A stretch of 64,000 nucleotides of DNA from positions 62,001 through 126,000 of the forward strand of contig JACCET010000010.1 of the NCBI GenBank assembly GCA_013416405.1, in the 5' to 3' direction. The notes beneath the pieces are model-generated. The model was given only the letters and a program-made list of their open reading frames with translations, ran no database searches and was not told the DNA's origin. Source of the stretch: Alcaligenaceae bacterium. GTDB lineage: Bacteria > Pseudomonadota > Gammaproteobacteria > Burkholderiales > Burkholderiaceae_B. The position numbers were made by a program, and so were the translations under genes. Below are positions 34,828 through 43,595 of this stretch, piece by piece (position 1 is the stretch's first letter; each line of letters opens with the position of its first letter).

Positions 34828-36376
34828 CTTGCAATTACCCACAACTTATTGAGCCGTCTTTAAACTGAATCCCATCTGTATATCGGAGAGCCTGGCAAGC
34901 CCGCGCCACATCACGGTATTGCCCGGTGGCGGGTCATTGGCTCGGGCAAGGTAGCCGCCCAGTTTGGCAATTTGCACTAGGCACTCGGACAATGACGCCG
35001 GGCCATCGGCCTCAGTTTTCTTCTTGATCATGCGCTGCAAAAGCCCAATTTCGCCGGGCGTCAGCGCTGTTCGAGCTGGGCAATTTTCGCAGGTCCGATT
35101 CAGCATCGTCATCCAGAAGATACGCCAACTGATGATACAGAATATCGCGATGATATTGGTCAGACGTTGTGCTGTTCTGAGCTTGGAGTCTTCTGCTTTG
35201 CAGCCGGATTTTAAGATTTTATGGAAGAGTTCAATTTTCCAGCGCATCGCATACCAGTCCAGCTTTTCAATCGCCTCTTTGCGCGTACGCACGGGCAGGT
35301 CCGTGATTAATTTCCACTCCAGTTTTTTGCGGTGCGCGGGCGCGTCGATCTCACTCGCATGCAGCACTGTGAGCACAAGGGGCGGATAGCATTTTTGCTT
35401 TCCGATTGGGGGTAAAACGGTGATTCGCCGGTATTTGATCGCCAGCTTGGCGTGGGTGGCTTTGTCGTTCTTATCGTGCAGCGTCACGCGATGAAATCCC
35501 TTGACCCGAGTGTCTTGCATCTCCTGCGCTATGGTGTGTCCGCCGTCACCCGCCAACCGATCTACGCAGGTGCGAAGGAGAAAATGGGTGCCCTGTGCCT
35601 GAGCGACACAAAACAATTCGTAGATATCACTACCGCGATCGCCGATGTACACGCATTGCTCGGGCCGAGCTAATAAACACGTCGATTCCCGCAGATTTTC
35701 CAGCCAGCAAAAGCTTTCCTTCTGATCAATCGGCACACGTGTCGGATTGATCTTTTTCGACAATGCCTTGGATCCTTTAAACTTTTTACGTGTCCAAAAT
35801 TTAACCGCTGCCAAGCCCAATGGCAATCCGTCTGTCGTGACCGCCAAACTGGAGTGCATAAACAGTCCGCAGACGGTATGTAAGGCGCGGCCACTGTATT
35901 TATGCGCACCCCCTTTTATCAAATTCGTCACCCCAATTAAATCGAACGGTTCGCGCTTATAGGTAAATTCTGTCGTGTCGTGCAAGATCAGAATCGGTGA
36001 AGTCACTTTAACGTTTGCCTGCACAACACGGGCTTGTGTCGACTGAAAATGACTGGCCAAAATATCGCCTTCTGTCACCTTCTCGTTCGATAAAAACCGA
36101 TAGGCAGCTTTTGTGTTGGCCCAATCCTGACACGCAAATGGCAGACTGTTACCGACGCCATTCCATAAGTGGTTCACCAGACGTTCAAAGCGTTTATCCA
36201 ACCGTTTATCACCAAATCGGCTGGTAGCCAATTCTTTAGCTATCCAGCCATCGGACCGCTTATTGTTAGATGTAGAAAATAAAGTTCTCGTTGAGCGCGG
36301 CATGAGTCATCTCCCCACAGCTAGAAACTACCTTAACTATGTGAGATATTTATATGAATTTGTGGGTAATTGCAAG
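34828..36376 (-). mobile_element. Complete IS4-family insertion sequence (1549 bp)
   Basis: Bounded by perfect 17-bp inverted repeats: CTTGCAATTACCCACAA at 34828-34844 and its complement at 36360-36376. Both sides carry the 9-bp direct repeat GTTCACCGG (34819-34827 and 36377-36385), the target duplication size typical of IS50/Tn5-like IS4 elements. It encodes one intact transposase. Because repeats, target duplication and gene are undamaged, insertion is recent. Confidence 0.95.
34846..36303 (-). CDS. IS4-family transposase, 485 aa
   Basis: DDE transposase of the Tn5/IS50 group. The triad is visible: Asp109 in LILHDTTEF, Asp222 in VYIGDRGSDIYEL and Glu358 within the YREK signature Y-(2)-R-(3)-E-(6)-K (Tyr351, Arg354, Glu358, Lys365). 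The N-terminal region (GDKRLDKRFERLVNHLW) is the DNA-binding Tnp_DNA_bind-type domain with the family's R-F-G-D-x-R-L pattern. The gene fills the element between its inverted repeats, with the stop only 2 bp inside the left repeat. It appears intact and capable of transposition. Confidence 0.95.
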   Translation of the reverse strand: MPRSTRTLFSTSNNKRSDGWIAKELATSRFGDKRLDKRFERLVNHLWNGVGNSLPFACQDWANTKAAYRFLSNEKVTEGDILASHFQSTQARVVQANVKVTSPILILHDTTEFTYKREPFDLIGVTNLIKGGAHKYSGRALHTVCGLFMHSSLAVTTDGLPLGLAAVKFWTRKKFKGSKALSKKINPTRVPIDQKESFCWLENLRESTCLLARPEQCVYIGDRGSDIYELFCVAQAQGTHFLLRTCVDRLAGDGGHTIAQEMQDTRVKGFHRVTLHDKNDKATHAKLAIKYRRITVLPPIGKQKCYPPLVLTVLHASEIDAPAHRKKLEWKLITDLPVRTRKEAIEKLDWYAMRWKIELFHKILKSGCKAEDSKLRTAQRLTNIIAIFCIISWRIFWMTMLNRTCENCPARTALTPGEIGLLQRMIKKKTEADGPASLSECLVQIAKLGGYLARANDPPPGNTVMWRGLARLSDIQMGFSLKTAQ

Positions 36377-36393
36377 GTTCACCGGGCGCTTAC
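36377..36393. repeat. Right target-site duplication and outer end of the split IS66 element
   Basis: GTTCACCGG (36377-36385) is the right copy of the IS4-element target duplication. With the next 8 bases it forms GTTCACCGGGCGCTTAC, whose complement starts GTAAGCG, the usual IS66-family terminus. So the IS4 element landed inside the IS66 terminal repeat. Confidence 0.85.
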
Positions 36394-36724
36394 AACTTAA
36401 CCCCCATTTATCGAGTTGATGCCAGAGCGCCGGCACCTTGATCTGGATCCCTTGCTCGGCGAGCCGTTCACTGAGCTGCACAAGTGTCAGATCCGGTGTG
36501 GCTTCAATCCACTGTCGAATCTGCACCTCTTTATGAGCAATACGTGAGCGTCGATAGCCTCCCATCGGTAGGCTATGGCGCTGGCCGTCTTCTTGCCATC
36601 GCTTGCGCACCTGGTACACCCACAAGCGACTGACTTCATAGCGCTTGGCGATCGCCGTCGGGCCTTCACCACGCTCCAGTGCACCCAAGACACGATCTCT
36701 AAGATCTTGCGAATACGCATGCAT
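36394..36724 (-). pseudogene. IS630-family transposase N-terminal fragment
   Basis: About 110 codons from ATG 36724. The paired helix-turn-helix is clear (YSQDLRDRVLGALERGEGPT, AIAKRYEVSRLWVYQVRKRW), followed by the LTLVQLSERLAEQGI linker typical of IS630/winged-helix transposases. Homology ends at about 36394, exactly where the IS66 end begins, so the DDE domain was displaced when IS66 inserted and later lost. Not functional. Confidence 0.85.
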
Positions 36725-36891
36725 GACCACCCCCATCGGCTGTGATAAGGAGTAGTCTAAAGCATGTATACACTTAAATCAAAAATGCTCTAGAGACCGG
36801 CTTCCAGCTCGGGGAAGGCGGTTAGATATGTCGACACGAAGAAATCATCGTTTCCAGTGAGGGGATCAATACCGCCTAAGGCGCTGATTTT

Positions 36892-37320
36892 TCAGACCGG
36901 CTGGCCGGCTTTGGCAAGTTCGTCTATTAGCACGGGTACTCCCATTGTGCAGGTGTGCATGCCAAGCACAGAGGTCAATTGGTAAACCTCCATTATTTCT
37001 TCCTTCGTGGCTCCGTGTTTCAGAGCATTGCGGATGTGAATCCTCAAGCCGGGCTCGTAGAGGTGAGTGGTTGCTGCATCGATGGCAATGTAGATGAATT
37101 CCTTGACCTTAGGCTCGAGTGTGCCCTTCGTCCACGGAATCGCAGACAGCTGGAGGTAAGCCTCGAAGAAGTCTGGCGAGAGTTTAAGCAACCCATCCCA
37201 GAACTCGTCCCAATAGCCGCGCTTCTCGATGAATTCGTCTTTGATGCGCTGCTGCCGATCTGTCCAGGCGGTAGCAGTGGCGGCGATGGCTGGGGCGGGG
37301 GGTGTAGCAGGTACAGTCAT
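36892..37320 (-). CDS. Carboxymuconolactone decarboxylase/AhpD-family protein
   Basis: 142 aa helical cytoplasmic protein of the CMD superfamily. The core helices KEFIYIAIDAATTHLYEPG, IHIRNALKHGATKEEIMEVY and QLTSVLGMHTC are clear. It lacks the CxxC redox pair of AhpD, having THLYEPG at that place, so a peroxidase role is unlikely and a decarboxylase, lactone-acting or unknown role is more likely. It is the last gene of the minus-strand acyl-CoA operon, overlapping the ligase gene by 4 bp. Such genes often accompany acyl-CoA catabolic clusters. Confidence 0.85.
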   Translation of the reverse strand: MTVPATPPAPAIAATATAWTDRQQRIKDEFIEKRGYWDEFWDGLLKLSPDFFEAYLQLSAIPWTKGTLEPKVKEFIYIAIDAATTHLYEPGLRIHIRNALKHGATKEEIMEVYQLTSVLGMHTCTMGVPVLIDELAKAGQPV

Positions 37321-38927
37321 GACTTATCCTTGGTAGTGACAGTGGAAACCTTCGGGAGGGGCTGTGGCCGTTCATGGATCTTCAGGTCCTGGCCATCAGT
37401 ATCTCGTAGCAGATGTTTTTGCACCTTATTGGTAGGTGTCTTTGGCAGTTCGGTACGAAATTCGATGAAGCGCGGTACCCAGAAACGTGGCATATTGGTA
37501 TCGCAGAACGCCCAGATCTGGTCGGCATCCAATTGTTCTCCCAGCTTAACAACGATGACGACCTTCACCTCATCTTCGCCGAGATCCGATTTTGCCGCGA
37601 CGGCCGCGCACTCGAGAATTGCGTCGAGCCGCAGGAGGATATTTTCAACCTCGTAAGAGGAGATATTCTCGCCGCGTCGGCGAATGGCATCCTTTTTTCG
37701 GTCCACGAAGTAGAACCATCCTTCCTTGTCCACTTTGGCATTGTCGCCAGTGTGAAACCACTGGTTTCGATTGGCTTCGACCGTCGCATCTGCTGCGCCG
37801 TAATATGACGTGAACATGCCGAAAGGATGACGGGGTCGCACGAGGATCTCGCCGACAACGTCTGGGTCTACCGGTTCGTCGTTTTCATCCGCCACAATCA
37901 CCTCGAAGGTATCCTCGTTGGCCTTGCCGCAGGAGCCGTTGGGGGCCGTCAAGCCGGGCGGTGTCATCGTGACAATGCCGGTCTCGGTGGAGCCGAAGAC
38001 CTCAGTCGCTTTGCATTGGAAGCGTCGTTCGAACTCAGGTTCGGAGCGGCCTATGTAGAAGCGGCGTGCACGTTGCTGTCCATCAGTCACCTTGGCAGGC
38101 TGCTTGAGCAGCATCGGAATCATCGAGAATACGCCATGCACGACGTCGACGTCGTAGCGGATCGCATCAGACCAGTAGTTGGACGCCGAAAATCGTTCGG
38201 TGATTGCAATACGCCCGCCCACCATCAAAGCAGGGATCACACCCAGCCATGCTGCGATAGCATGGAAAAGGGGGAGCGGCGTGTAGATGGAGCCGCTTGC
38301 AGGGAATTCGACGGCCCGCAACCAGTCACGCGCGAATGTGATTACATGACAGTGGCTTGCCAGAACACCTTTAGACGGACCTGTGGTACCGGAGGTGAAG
38401 GAAATCGCCAGCGGATCGGAATGTCGGATCGTTGGACGAGGGACAGGCCCGTCAGAATGAACAAGCTCATCGAAACTGGATGTGAGGAACTTGACAGCCA
38501 CCTCGGTGTTTAGTGAGCCGATGACAAAAGCGCGCTGTAATAGCGGCAGAGTGTCTTGGACTTGTGCAAGCGCCGGGAGGAACTCCTGACCTATGACGAT
38601 ATGAGTTACGTCGGCACGTGCCAATTGCCAATTAAGGATCTGCCCGATATAGTCGACGTTGATCGGCACGTAGACGATGCCGGCCTTGGCTGCACCAAGC
38701 CAGGCAAAGACGAACTCCAAGCAGTTGCGGGACATGATGGCCAGCTTGCCTCCTTTCTGCAAGCCAGCCTCGGTCAGCCCGGCGGCAACTCGGTCCGTGA
38801 TCTTGTTAACTTCTGCATAAGTGACGCTGCAATCACCGAACTGTAAGAAGATCTGATGTGGGAACTGCTGGACGGAATCGGTGAACGCATGAGTCAGAAC
38901 GCGACTTGAGAGATTCGAAAACGTCAT
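37317..38927 (-). CDS. AMP-forming acyl-CoA ligase (CaiC-like)
   Basis: Activates a carboxylic acid as CoA thioester through an acyl-adenylate. 536 aa, full length. Motifs: A3 FTSGTTGPSKG, A5 GSTETG, A7 WFHTGDNAKVDKEG, A8 RRRGENISSYEVE and the A10 lysine in PKTPTNKVQK. It is most like crotonobetaine/carnitine- or other short to medium acid CoA ligases. It is one of two ligases in the operon, which is unusual and may mean two substrates or successive activation steps. A 5-bp gap follows the MaoC gene. Confidence 0.9.
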   Translation of the reverse strand: MTFSNLSSRVLTHAFTDSVQQFPHQIFLQFGDCSVTYAEVNKITDRVAAGLTEAGLQKGGKLAIMSRNCLEFVFAWLGAAKAGIVYVPINVDYIGQILNWQLARADVTHIVIGQEFLPALAQVQDTLPLLQRAFVIGSLNTEVAVKFLTSSFDELVHSDGPVPRPTIRHSDPLAISFTSGTTGPSKGVLASHCHVITFARDWLRAVEFPASGSIYTPLPLFHAIAAWLGVIPALMVGGRIAITERFSASNYWSDAIRYDVDVVHGVFSMIPMLLKQPAKVTDGQQRARRFYIGRSEPEFERRFQCKATEVFGSTETGIVTMTPPGLTAPNGSCGKANEDTFEVIVADENDEPVDPDVVGEILVRPRHPFGMFTSYYGAADATVEANRNQWFHTGDNAKVDKEGWFYFVDRKKDAIRRRGENISSYEVENILLRLDAILECAAVAAKSDLGEDEVKVVIVVKLGEQLDADQIWAFCDTNMPRFWVPRFIEFRTELPKTPTNKVQKHLLRDTDGQDLKIHERPQPLPKVSTVTTKDKS

Positions 38928-38932
38928 TAGTG

Positions 38933-39442
38933 TCAGCCTTTTGAGCGACAGGCGAGGAGCATGGTGAGCTCCAGAGAAGCAATCTCCTCGCCGATCTGGT
39001 TGAAGGTGTGAAGAGCGACTTTCACAACGGCACGCTCAGGTTTACTAGACCGCCTGGCGCTGGCAATCACCGCACGAACGTGGATACGATCGTCGGGACG
39101 CAGAGGTGCTTTGAATAGGACATTGTTTAGACCCAGACCAGCGAGCGCCGTGCCGTCGAATAGGCCAAGGTCGATATACAACTTGTAGGTCAGCAGGATC
39201 GTCTGCAATCCGCTCGCGCTCAGTCCTCCGAAAAGCGAACGTTCGGCGAGGTCTTTGTCGATATGGAAAGGCTGGGGATCCCAAGCCTTGGCGAATGAGA
39301 TGACGGAAGATTCGTCAACACTGGTTTCGGCCGAATCGAACCAGTCGCCTTCGCGGATGTCCTCGAAATAAAGTCTTAGTCCAACGGCCTGCGATCGGGC
39401 GCAGAGATCAGGCGGTAACTGAGGGATCGATTGCATGCTCAT
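38933..39442 (-). CDS. MaoC-like hotdog-fold enoyl-CoA hydratase
   Basis: 169 aa single hotdog domain. The catalytic dyad of R-specific hydratases is present: Asp55 and His60 in AWDPQPFHID. YFEDIREGDWFDS is the typical N-terminal strand and helix. The product would hydrate a 2-enoyl-CoA (or dehydrate the hydroxyacyl-CoA) made by the linked ligases and acyl-CoA dehydrogenase. The stop of the upstream CaiB gene overlaps its start by 4 bp. Confidence 0.88.
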   Translation of the reverse strand: MSMQSIPQLPPDLCARSQAVGLRLYFEDIREGDWFDSAETSVDESSVISFAKAWDPQPFHIDKDLAERSLFGGLSASGLQTILLTYKLYIDLGLFDGTALAGLGLNNVLFKAPLRPDDRIHVRAVIASARRSSKPERAVVKVALHTFNQIGEEIASLELTMLLACRSKG

Positions 39443-40665
39443 ATGGCCTTTTGTAAGCGCAAGTCGGCAATCTGCTGTGTGTCGTAGCCGACTGATGCGA
39501 GCAGTTCCTCAGTGTTCTCACCCAAACGGGGGCATGGGGCCGAAGTGCTGTATGCGACGCCTTCGAAACGCACTGGGCAAGCAATATGCTCGAGTGTACC
39601 TTCGACGGGATCTTCGACCGTGATTGTCATCCCCCGCGCCTTCGCTTGCGGTGAGCGTGAAGCTTCGCTGAGCGTTAAGACCGGGGTGACGCAAGCTTCG
39701 TGCTCGGAGAAGGTTTGTGTCCACTCTTCACGGGTCCTCGTTCTGAACTTGGCAGCCAAAGCATTCCGCATACGCTCCTCTTCGTCGCCGGTTGCCCACT
39801 GCCGTTCGGACCATTCAGGTAGCTCCAGCACTTCGCAGACTGTGTTCCAAAATTTCGGTTCATAGGCTCCTACAACCATATGGCCACCGTCCTGTGTTTC
39901 GTAGACTGTGTAGAACGGCTTGTTAAAAGGCTCATCGAATGGAACGGGCGCTCGGCCCTCAGACTTGACGTTCCAGCGGGAGCTCATAAAACTGACCAAA
40001 GACAGCAAACCATCTGTGATAGATATATCGACGACACGTCCTCGTCCTGTGCGCCCTCGGTTCAGTAGTGCAGCCAAAATGCCCGTCAGTGCCATCTGGG
40101 CGCCGCCGCTGATGTCGCCAACGGGCAATGCGGTAGTTCGTGGCTGTGTCTGCGATCCGCTGACATAATGCAGGACTCCGGTCAGGCCTAGGTAATTGAG
40201 ATCGTGGGCTGCAAGCTGAGCATCGGGGCCGTCCTGACCAAACCCGGTCAGCGCGCAATAAACGAGACGAGGAAACCGTCGGGTCAGCTCGTCTGGTCCG
40301 AGGCCCAGGCGGGCCATGACTCCAGGCCTGAAGCCTTCCAGCAGTACGTCTGCCGTCTCGCAAAGCGCAAGCAACGCTTCCTTGCCCGCCGCGTTCTTCA
40401 GGTCTATCGTTATACTCTTCTTTCCACGGTTAAGGGCGAGGAATGCATACCCCTGCTCTTCAACGTGTGGCTCTACCCATCGCCAGTAGTCGCCGACGCC
40501 AGGTTGCTCAACCTTGATGACTTCGGCCCCGAGATCTACAAGCATCTGCGTGCACCATGCGCCGGGAAGAAGGCGAGTGAGATCCAGCACCTTGATACCG
40601 GACAAAGGCTGTTCGGTACGTGCGAGTCTATCGTGGTGGTGCTGGCTGGTTGTGTCCGTGCTCAT
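39439..40665 (-). CDS. CaiB/BaiF class III CoA-transferase
   Basis: Moves CoA from one acyl-CoA to another acid. 408 aa, typical. The N-terminal LSGIKVLDLTRLLPGAWCTQ and DLGAEVIKVEQPGVGDYWR are family landmarks. The catalytic Asp lies in LPVGDISGGAQMALTGI. Typical functions are carnitine, formyl, succinyl or aromatic acid transfer; the substrate is not decided here. It overlaps ligase 2 upstream and MaoC downstream by 4 bp each. The presence of both ligases and a transferase suggests priming by ATP and then recycling of CoA. Confidence 0.9.
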   Translation of the reverse strand: MSTDTTSQHHHDRLARTEQPLSGIKVLDLTRLLPGAWCTQMLVDLGAEVIKVEQPGVGDYWRWVEPHVEEQGYAFLALNRGKKSITIDLKNAAGKEALLALCETADVLLEGFRPGVMARLGLGPDELTRRFPRLVYCALTGFGQDGPDAQLAAHDLNYLGLTGVLHYVSGSQTQPRTTALPVGDISGGAQMALTGILAALLNRGRTGRGRVVDISITDGLLSLVSFMSSRWNVKSEGRAPVPFDEPFNKPFYTVYETQDGGHMVVGAYEPKFWNTVCEVLELPEWSERQWATGDEEERMRNALAAKFRTRTREEWTQTFSEHEACVTPVLTLSEASRSPQAKARGMTITVEDPVEGTLEHIACPVRFEGVAYSTSAPCPRLGENTEELLASVGYDTQQIADLRLQKAI

Positions 40666-42272
40666 CTTGTAAACTCAATTTTCTCGATACCCCTGCGAGT
40701 CACGCGCAGTCCGTTTCGCTCGCAATCCCAGGTGTCCGGCGTGATACCGTCGCGGCGGAGATCGACTTTTCGTACCTTCATCGTATCTGTGCGCGGCAGT
40801 TGCTCGCGAAATTCGATGAAGCGTGGCACCATGAAATACGGCAAGTTGTTAAACGCGTACTCCAGAAATGCCTGATGTCTCAGGTTTGATCCTGGTCGAA
40901 TAACGACGGTGGCCTTGAGCTCGTCTTCGCCGATATCCGCCTTTATTGGGATGACCGCCACTTCTGCGACGTCGTGGTGAGCGTTGAGAGCACGTTCGAC
41001 TTCGTAGGAAGAGATATTCTCACCCCGTCGGCGAATACTGTCCTTGCTACGATCGAGAAAGAAAATGAAGCCGTCCTCGTTCATATAGCCGTTATCTCCG
41101 GAATGAAAGTAGCCTCCCCGCACTGCATCCGCCGTCGCATCTGCGAGTCCCAGATAGCCGCTCATGATTGTGTTGGGATGACGGGGGCGGATACAGATCT
41201 CACCGACCTCTTCAAGCGGGAGTATTGCGCCTTGAGCATCCCTTATCGTGATCTCGAACGCAGGATTAGCCCTACCGCATGTGCCCGCGGGCGTTGCCTC
41301 TCCGAGTCGCGTGTACAGCACCAGATTTGATTCGGTTGCACCGTATGCTTCCACGAGCTGCAGGTCGAACCTCCTCTCGAAGGTTTCCTTGAAGGCCCAG
41401 GGCATGGGTACGGCATAGATCAGACGAAGGCTGTTGTATGCATCATCAGTACGCTCAGGCTGGCCGTGGAGCATGTTGCACAGGCCGCCGACGGCCACGC
41501 AAAGAGTTGCTTCAGAGGCGCGGACATCATCCCAGAAGGCCGATAAGCTAAAGGCCGTGCGCAGCATCATCCGGCCACGCGCCAGCATGGCACCGATCGT
41601 CTGGAACTTGGCAGCGATATGAAAAAAAGGTAGGAAGTTGTAGGCAACGTCGTCCTCGGAGAATTTGACGATCTCTCGGAAGAAGTGGCCGAAGCACATT
41701 TGTTGATGATGACTGGACACCACGCCTTTGGATACGCCAGTCGTTCCCGACGTGAAGATGATGCTGGCAGGAGACTCGGCGCTTGTCGCGTCGCCAATGG
41801 CCGCAGTGTCCGACGCTCCATCGATCGTCGTATCGCTCCAAGCGAACGCGTAGTCCTGCGGATCGTGAACCTGCGAAGGTTGCAAAATATCGTTGCATGC
41901 GCGATCGAACACGTGGCGGTGCTCACTTGCAACGACCGCGATGCTGGGAGCCGCAGTCCTGAGTACGTGTTCAAGAACTTCGCCTTTGTAAGCTCCGTTG
42001 ATCGGGACCTCAACTGCGCCAAGGCGTGAGATGGCGAACCAAAAAGCTAGGTACCGCTCGGACGTCGGCATCATTACGACCACGTGATCACCGGCCTTTA
42101 CTCCTAAGCTGGCTAACTGGCGGGCCACCATCCTGGAGTAGTGCTGCAGCTCCTTAAACGTCCACCAACGTCCGTCGTTCAGTATGAAGGGGCGGTTCGG
42201 CGCTTCTATGGCGCAGCTATCGAGCAAGGCATGAAGCGTGGCTGGAAGTTTTTGTAGGTCAGTGGAAGACAT
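40662..42272 (-). CDS. AMP-forming acyl-CoA ligase 2
   Basis: Second ligase, 536 aa, the same length as its neighbour. Motifs: FTSGTTGVSKGV (A3), AYGATESNLV (A5), YFHSGDNGYMNEDG (A7), RRRGENISSYEVE (A8) and PRTDTMKVRK with the A10 lysine. It is first in the minus-strand operon, so its promoter is the divergent region 42273-42432, which carries inverted ACCAAACGTCTGT boxes. The sequence is clearly divergent from ligase 1 outside the motifs, so the two are not a recent duplication. Confidence 0.9.
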   Translation of the reverse strand: MSSTDLQKLPATLHALLDSCAIEAPNRPFILNDGRWWTFKELQHYSRMVARQLASLGVKAGDHVVVMMPTSERYLAFWFAISRLGAVEVPINGAYKGEVLEHVLRTAAPSIAVVASEHRHVFDRACNDILQPSQVHDPQDYAFAWSDTTIDGASDTAAIGDATSAESPASIIFTSGTTGVSKGVVSSHHQQMCFGHFFREIVKFSEDDVAYNFLPFFHIAAKFQTIGAMLARGRMMLRTAFSLSAFWDDVRASEATLCVAVGGLCNMLHGQPERTDDAYNSLRLIYAVPMPWAFKETFERRFDLQLVEAYGATESNLVLYTRLGEATPAGTCGRANPAFEITIRDAQGAILPLEEVGEICIRPRHPNTIMSGYLGLADATADAVRGGYFHSGDNGYMNEDGFIFFLDRSKDSIRRRGENISSYEVERALNAHHDVAEVAVIPIKADIGEDELKATVVIRPGSNLRHQAFLEYAFNNLPYFMVPRFIEFREQLPRTDTMKVRKVDLRRDGITPDTWDCERNGLRVTRRGIEKIEFTR

Positions 42273-42313
42273 AGACGTTAAGCCCTTGAAGACGGGATGT
42301 TTAGTTGTAACTT

Positions 42314-42334
42314 ACAGACGTACCAAACGTCTGT
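42314..42334. promoter_or_regulatory. TetR-type operator 1, divergent promoter
   Basis: ACAGACGT (42314-42321) and ACGTCTGT (42327-42334) are a perfect 8-bp inverted repeat with a 5-nt spacer. The included ACCAAACGTCTGT (42322-42334) recurs inverted at 42384-42396. Close to the ligase 2 start. Confidence 0.65.
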
Positions 42335-42383
42335 TAGGTAAAACCCTAAGTGCAGTTATAGCGATTCTAGATATAATTGCAAA

Positions 42384-42396
42384 ACAGACGTTTGGT
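42384..42396. promoter_or_regulatory. TetR-type operator 2, divergent promoter
   Basis: ACAGACGTTTGGT is the exact complement of ACCAAACGTCTGT at 42322-42334 and lies 36 bp upstream of the acyl-CoA dehydrogenase start. Confidence 0.65.
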
Positions 42397-42432
42397 AGTG
42401 ATACCTATAACAAAATTTCCAGGAGTGTTTTT

Positions 42433-43581
42433 ATGGACTTTTCCCTTTCCGAAGAGCAGGCTGAGTTGCGCCGCATGGTGCATGATTTCGCTCGCGGCGA
42501 GGTCGCGCCTGCGCAGGAGCAGATGGACCGCGACCACGACTTTCCGTACGAGACGTGGGAGAAGTGGAGCAACTTGGGGATGCCTGGCATCCTAATCCCG
42601 CAGGACTATGGGGGCAGCGGTCTGGACTCGCTGACCTACATTCTTGCCATGGAAGAAATGGGTGCGGTAAGCCAGACCTTCGCGCTAATCTGGCAGGTGC
42701 ACGTGATGGTGGCTAACATGTACGTACATTTGGGTACGCCTGAACAGAAGGCCGAGTGGTTGCCACGATTCGCTTCAGGTCAAAACTTGGGGGCCTTCGC
42801 GTTGACCGAGTCTGGTGCGGGTTCAGACGCCGGGGGGGTACGCACCCGTGCTGTGCAGGACATTAAGGGCAACTGGATCCTGAACGGCAACAAAATATTC
42901 ATTAGCAACGCCGGTACGCGCATCAGTGATGGCACCGTGGTAATGGCCGCTACGGGTGAACAGGAAGGACGGCGTAAGGCGATCTCTTGTTTCATTGTGC
43001 CTACGGGTACGCCAGGCTACTCGCTCGGCCAGTCATTTGACAAGATGGCTTGGCACGGCATGGACAATAGTGAGTTGGTGTTTAACGACTGTCTCCTTCC
43101 CGCAACGAGCATACTGGGGAAGGAAGGCCAGGGTCTTCGCCAGGCGCTAGCTGGCCTAAACCTTGGTCGCATTGTTTTTGGGACGTTGGGAGGGGCGCTT
43201 GCGCAAGCCTGCCTAGAAGAGACACTACCTTATACGAAAGAGCGCAAACAGTTTGGGAAGTCACTGTCGGACTTTCAGATCACGCAAGCTAAGTTGGCGA
43301 ACATGGCGACGAATGCCGAGACCACGCGCGCGTTCGCTCGCTACGTAGCTTGGCTCCACTCGCAGGGGCAGGATTGCCACACCGAAGCCGCGATGGTCAA
43401 GCTGATGGGCACTAAGCTCGCAGTCGAGTCGGCGACCGACGCATACCAACTGCACGGTGGCTACGGTTTCATGCACGACTACCGCGTTAACCGCCTGTAC
43501 CGCGAGGCGCAGATTCTGGCAATCGGAGAAGGCACCAACGAAATCCAGCAGATGCTCATTGCTCGCGCTTTAGGCTGCTGA
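42433..43581 (+). CDS. Acyl-CoA dehydrogenase
   Basis: FAD enzyme of 382 aa that makes a 2,3-enoyl-CoA and passes electrons to ETF. ATG 42433 is chosen: AGGAG sits 7 bp upstream and homology (MDFSLSEEQAELRRMVHDFA) begins there. AFALTESGAGSDAGG is the FAD and substrate signature, NRLYREAQILAIGEGTNEIQ the C-terminal signature with the likely catalytic Glu of GEGTNE. It is first in the plus-strand operon, next to the inverted operator box. An intact ETF is not present in the window (only an etfA relic), so the housekeeping ETF must serve. Confidence 0.93.
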   Translation: MDFSLSEEQAELRRMVHDFARGEVAPAQEQMDRDHDFPYETWEKWSNLGMPGILIPQDYGGSGLDSLTYILAMEEMGAVSQTFALIWQVHVMVANMYVHLGTPEQKAEWLPRFASGQNLGAFALTESGAGSDAGGVRTRAVQDIKGNWILNGNKIFISNAGTRISDGTVVMAATGEQEGRRKAISCFIVPTGTPGYSLGQSFDKMAWHGMDNSELVFNDCLLPATSILGKEGQGLRQALAGLNLGRIVFGTLGGALAQACLEETLPYTKERKQFGKSLSDFQITQAKLANMATNAETTRAFARYVAWLHSQGQDCHTEAAMVKLMGTKLAVESATDAYQLHGGYGFMHDYRVNRLYREAQILAIGEGTNEIQQMLIARALGC

Positions 43582-43595
43582 GGGGGGGGGCAGAC

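Noticed and set aside
36737-36891. Extra gene between the IS630 fragment and the CMD-family gene
   Set aside because: Short, no start with a ribosome site and no coding signal; probably the outer IS630 end plus spacer.
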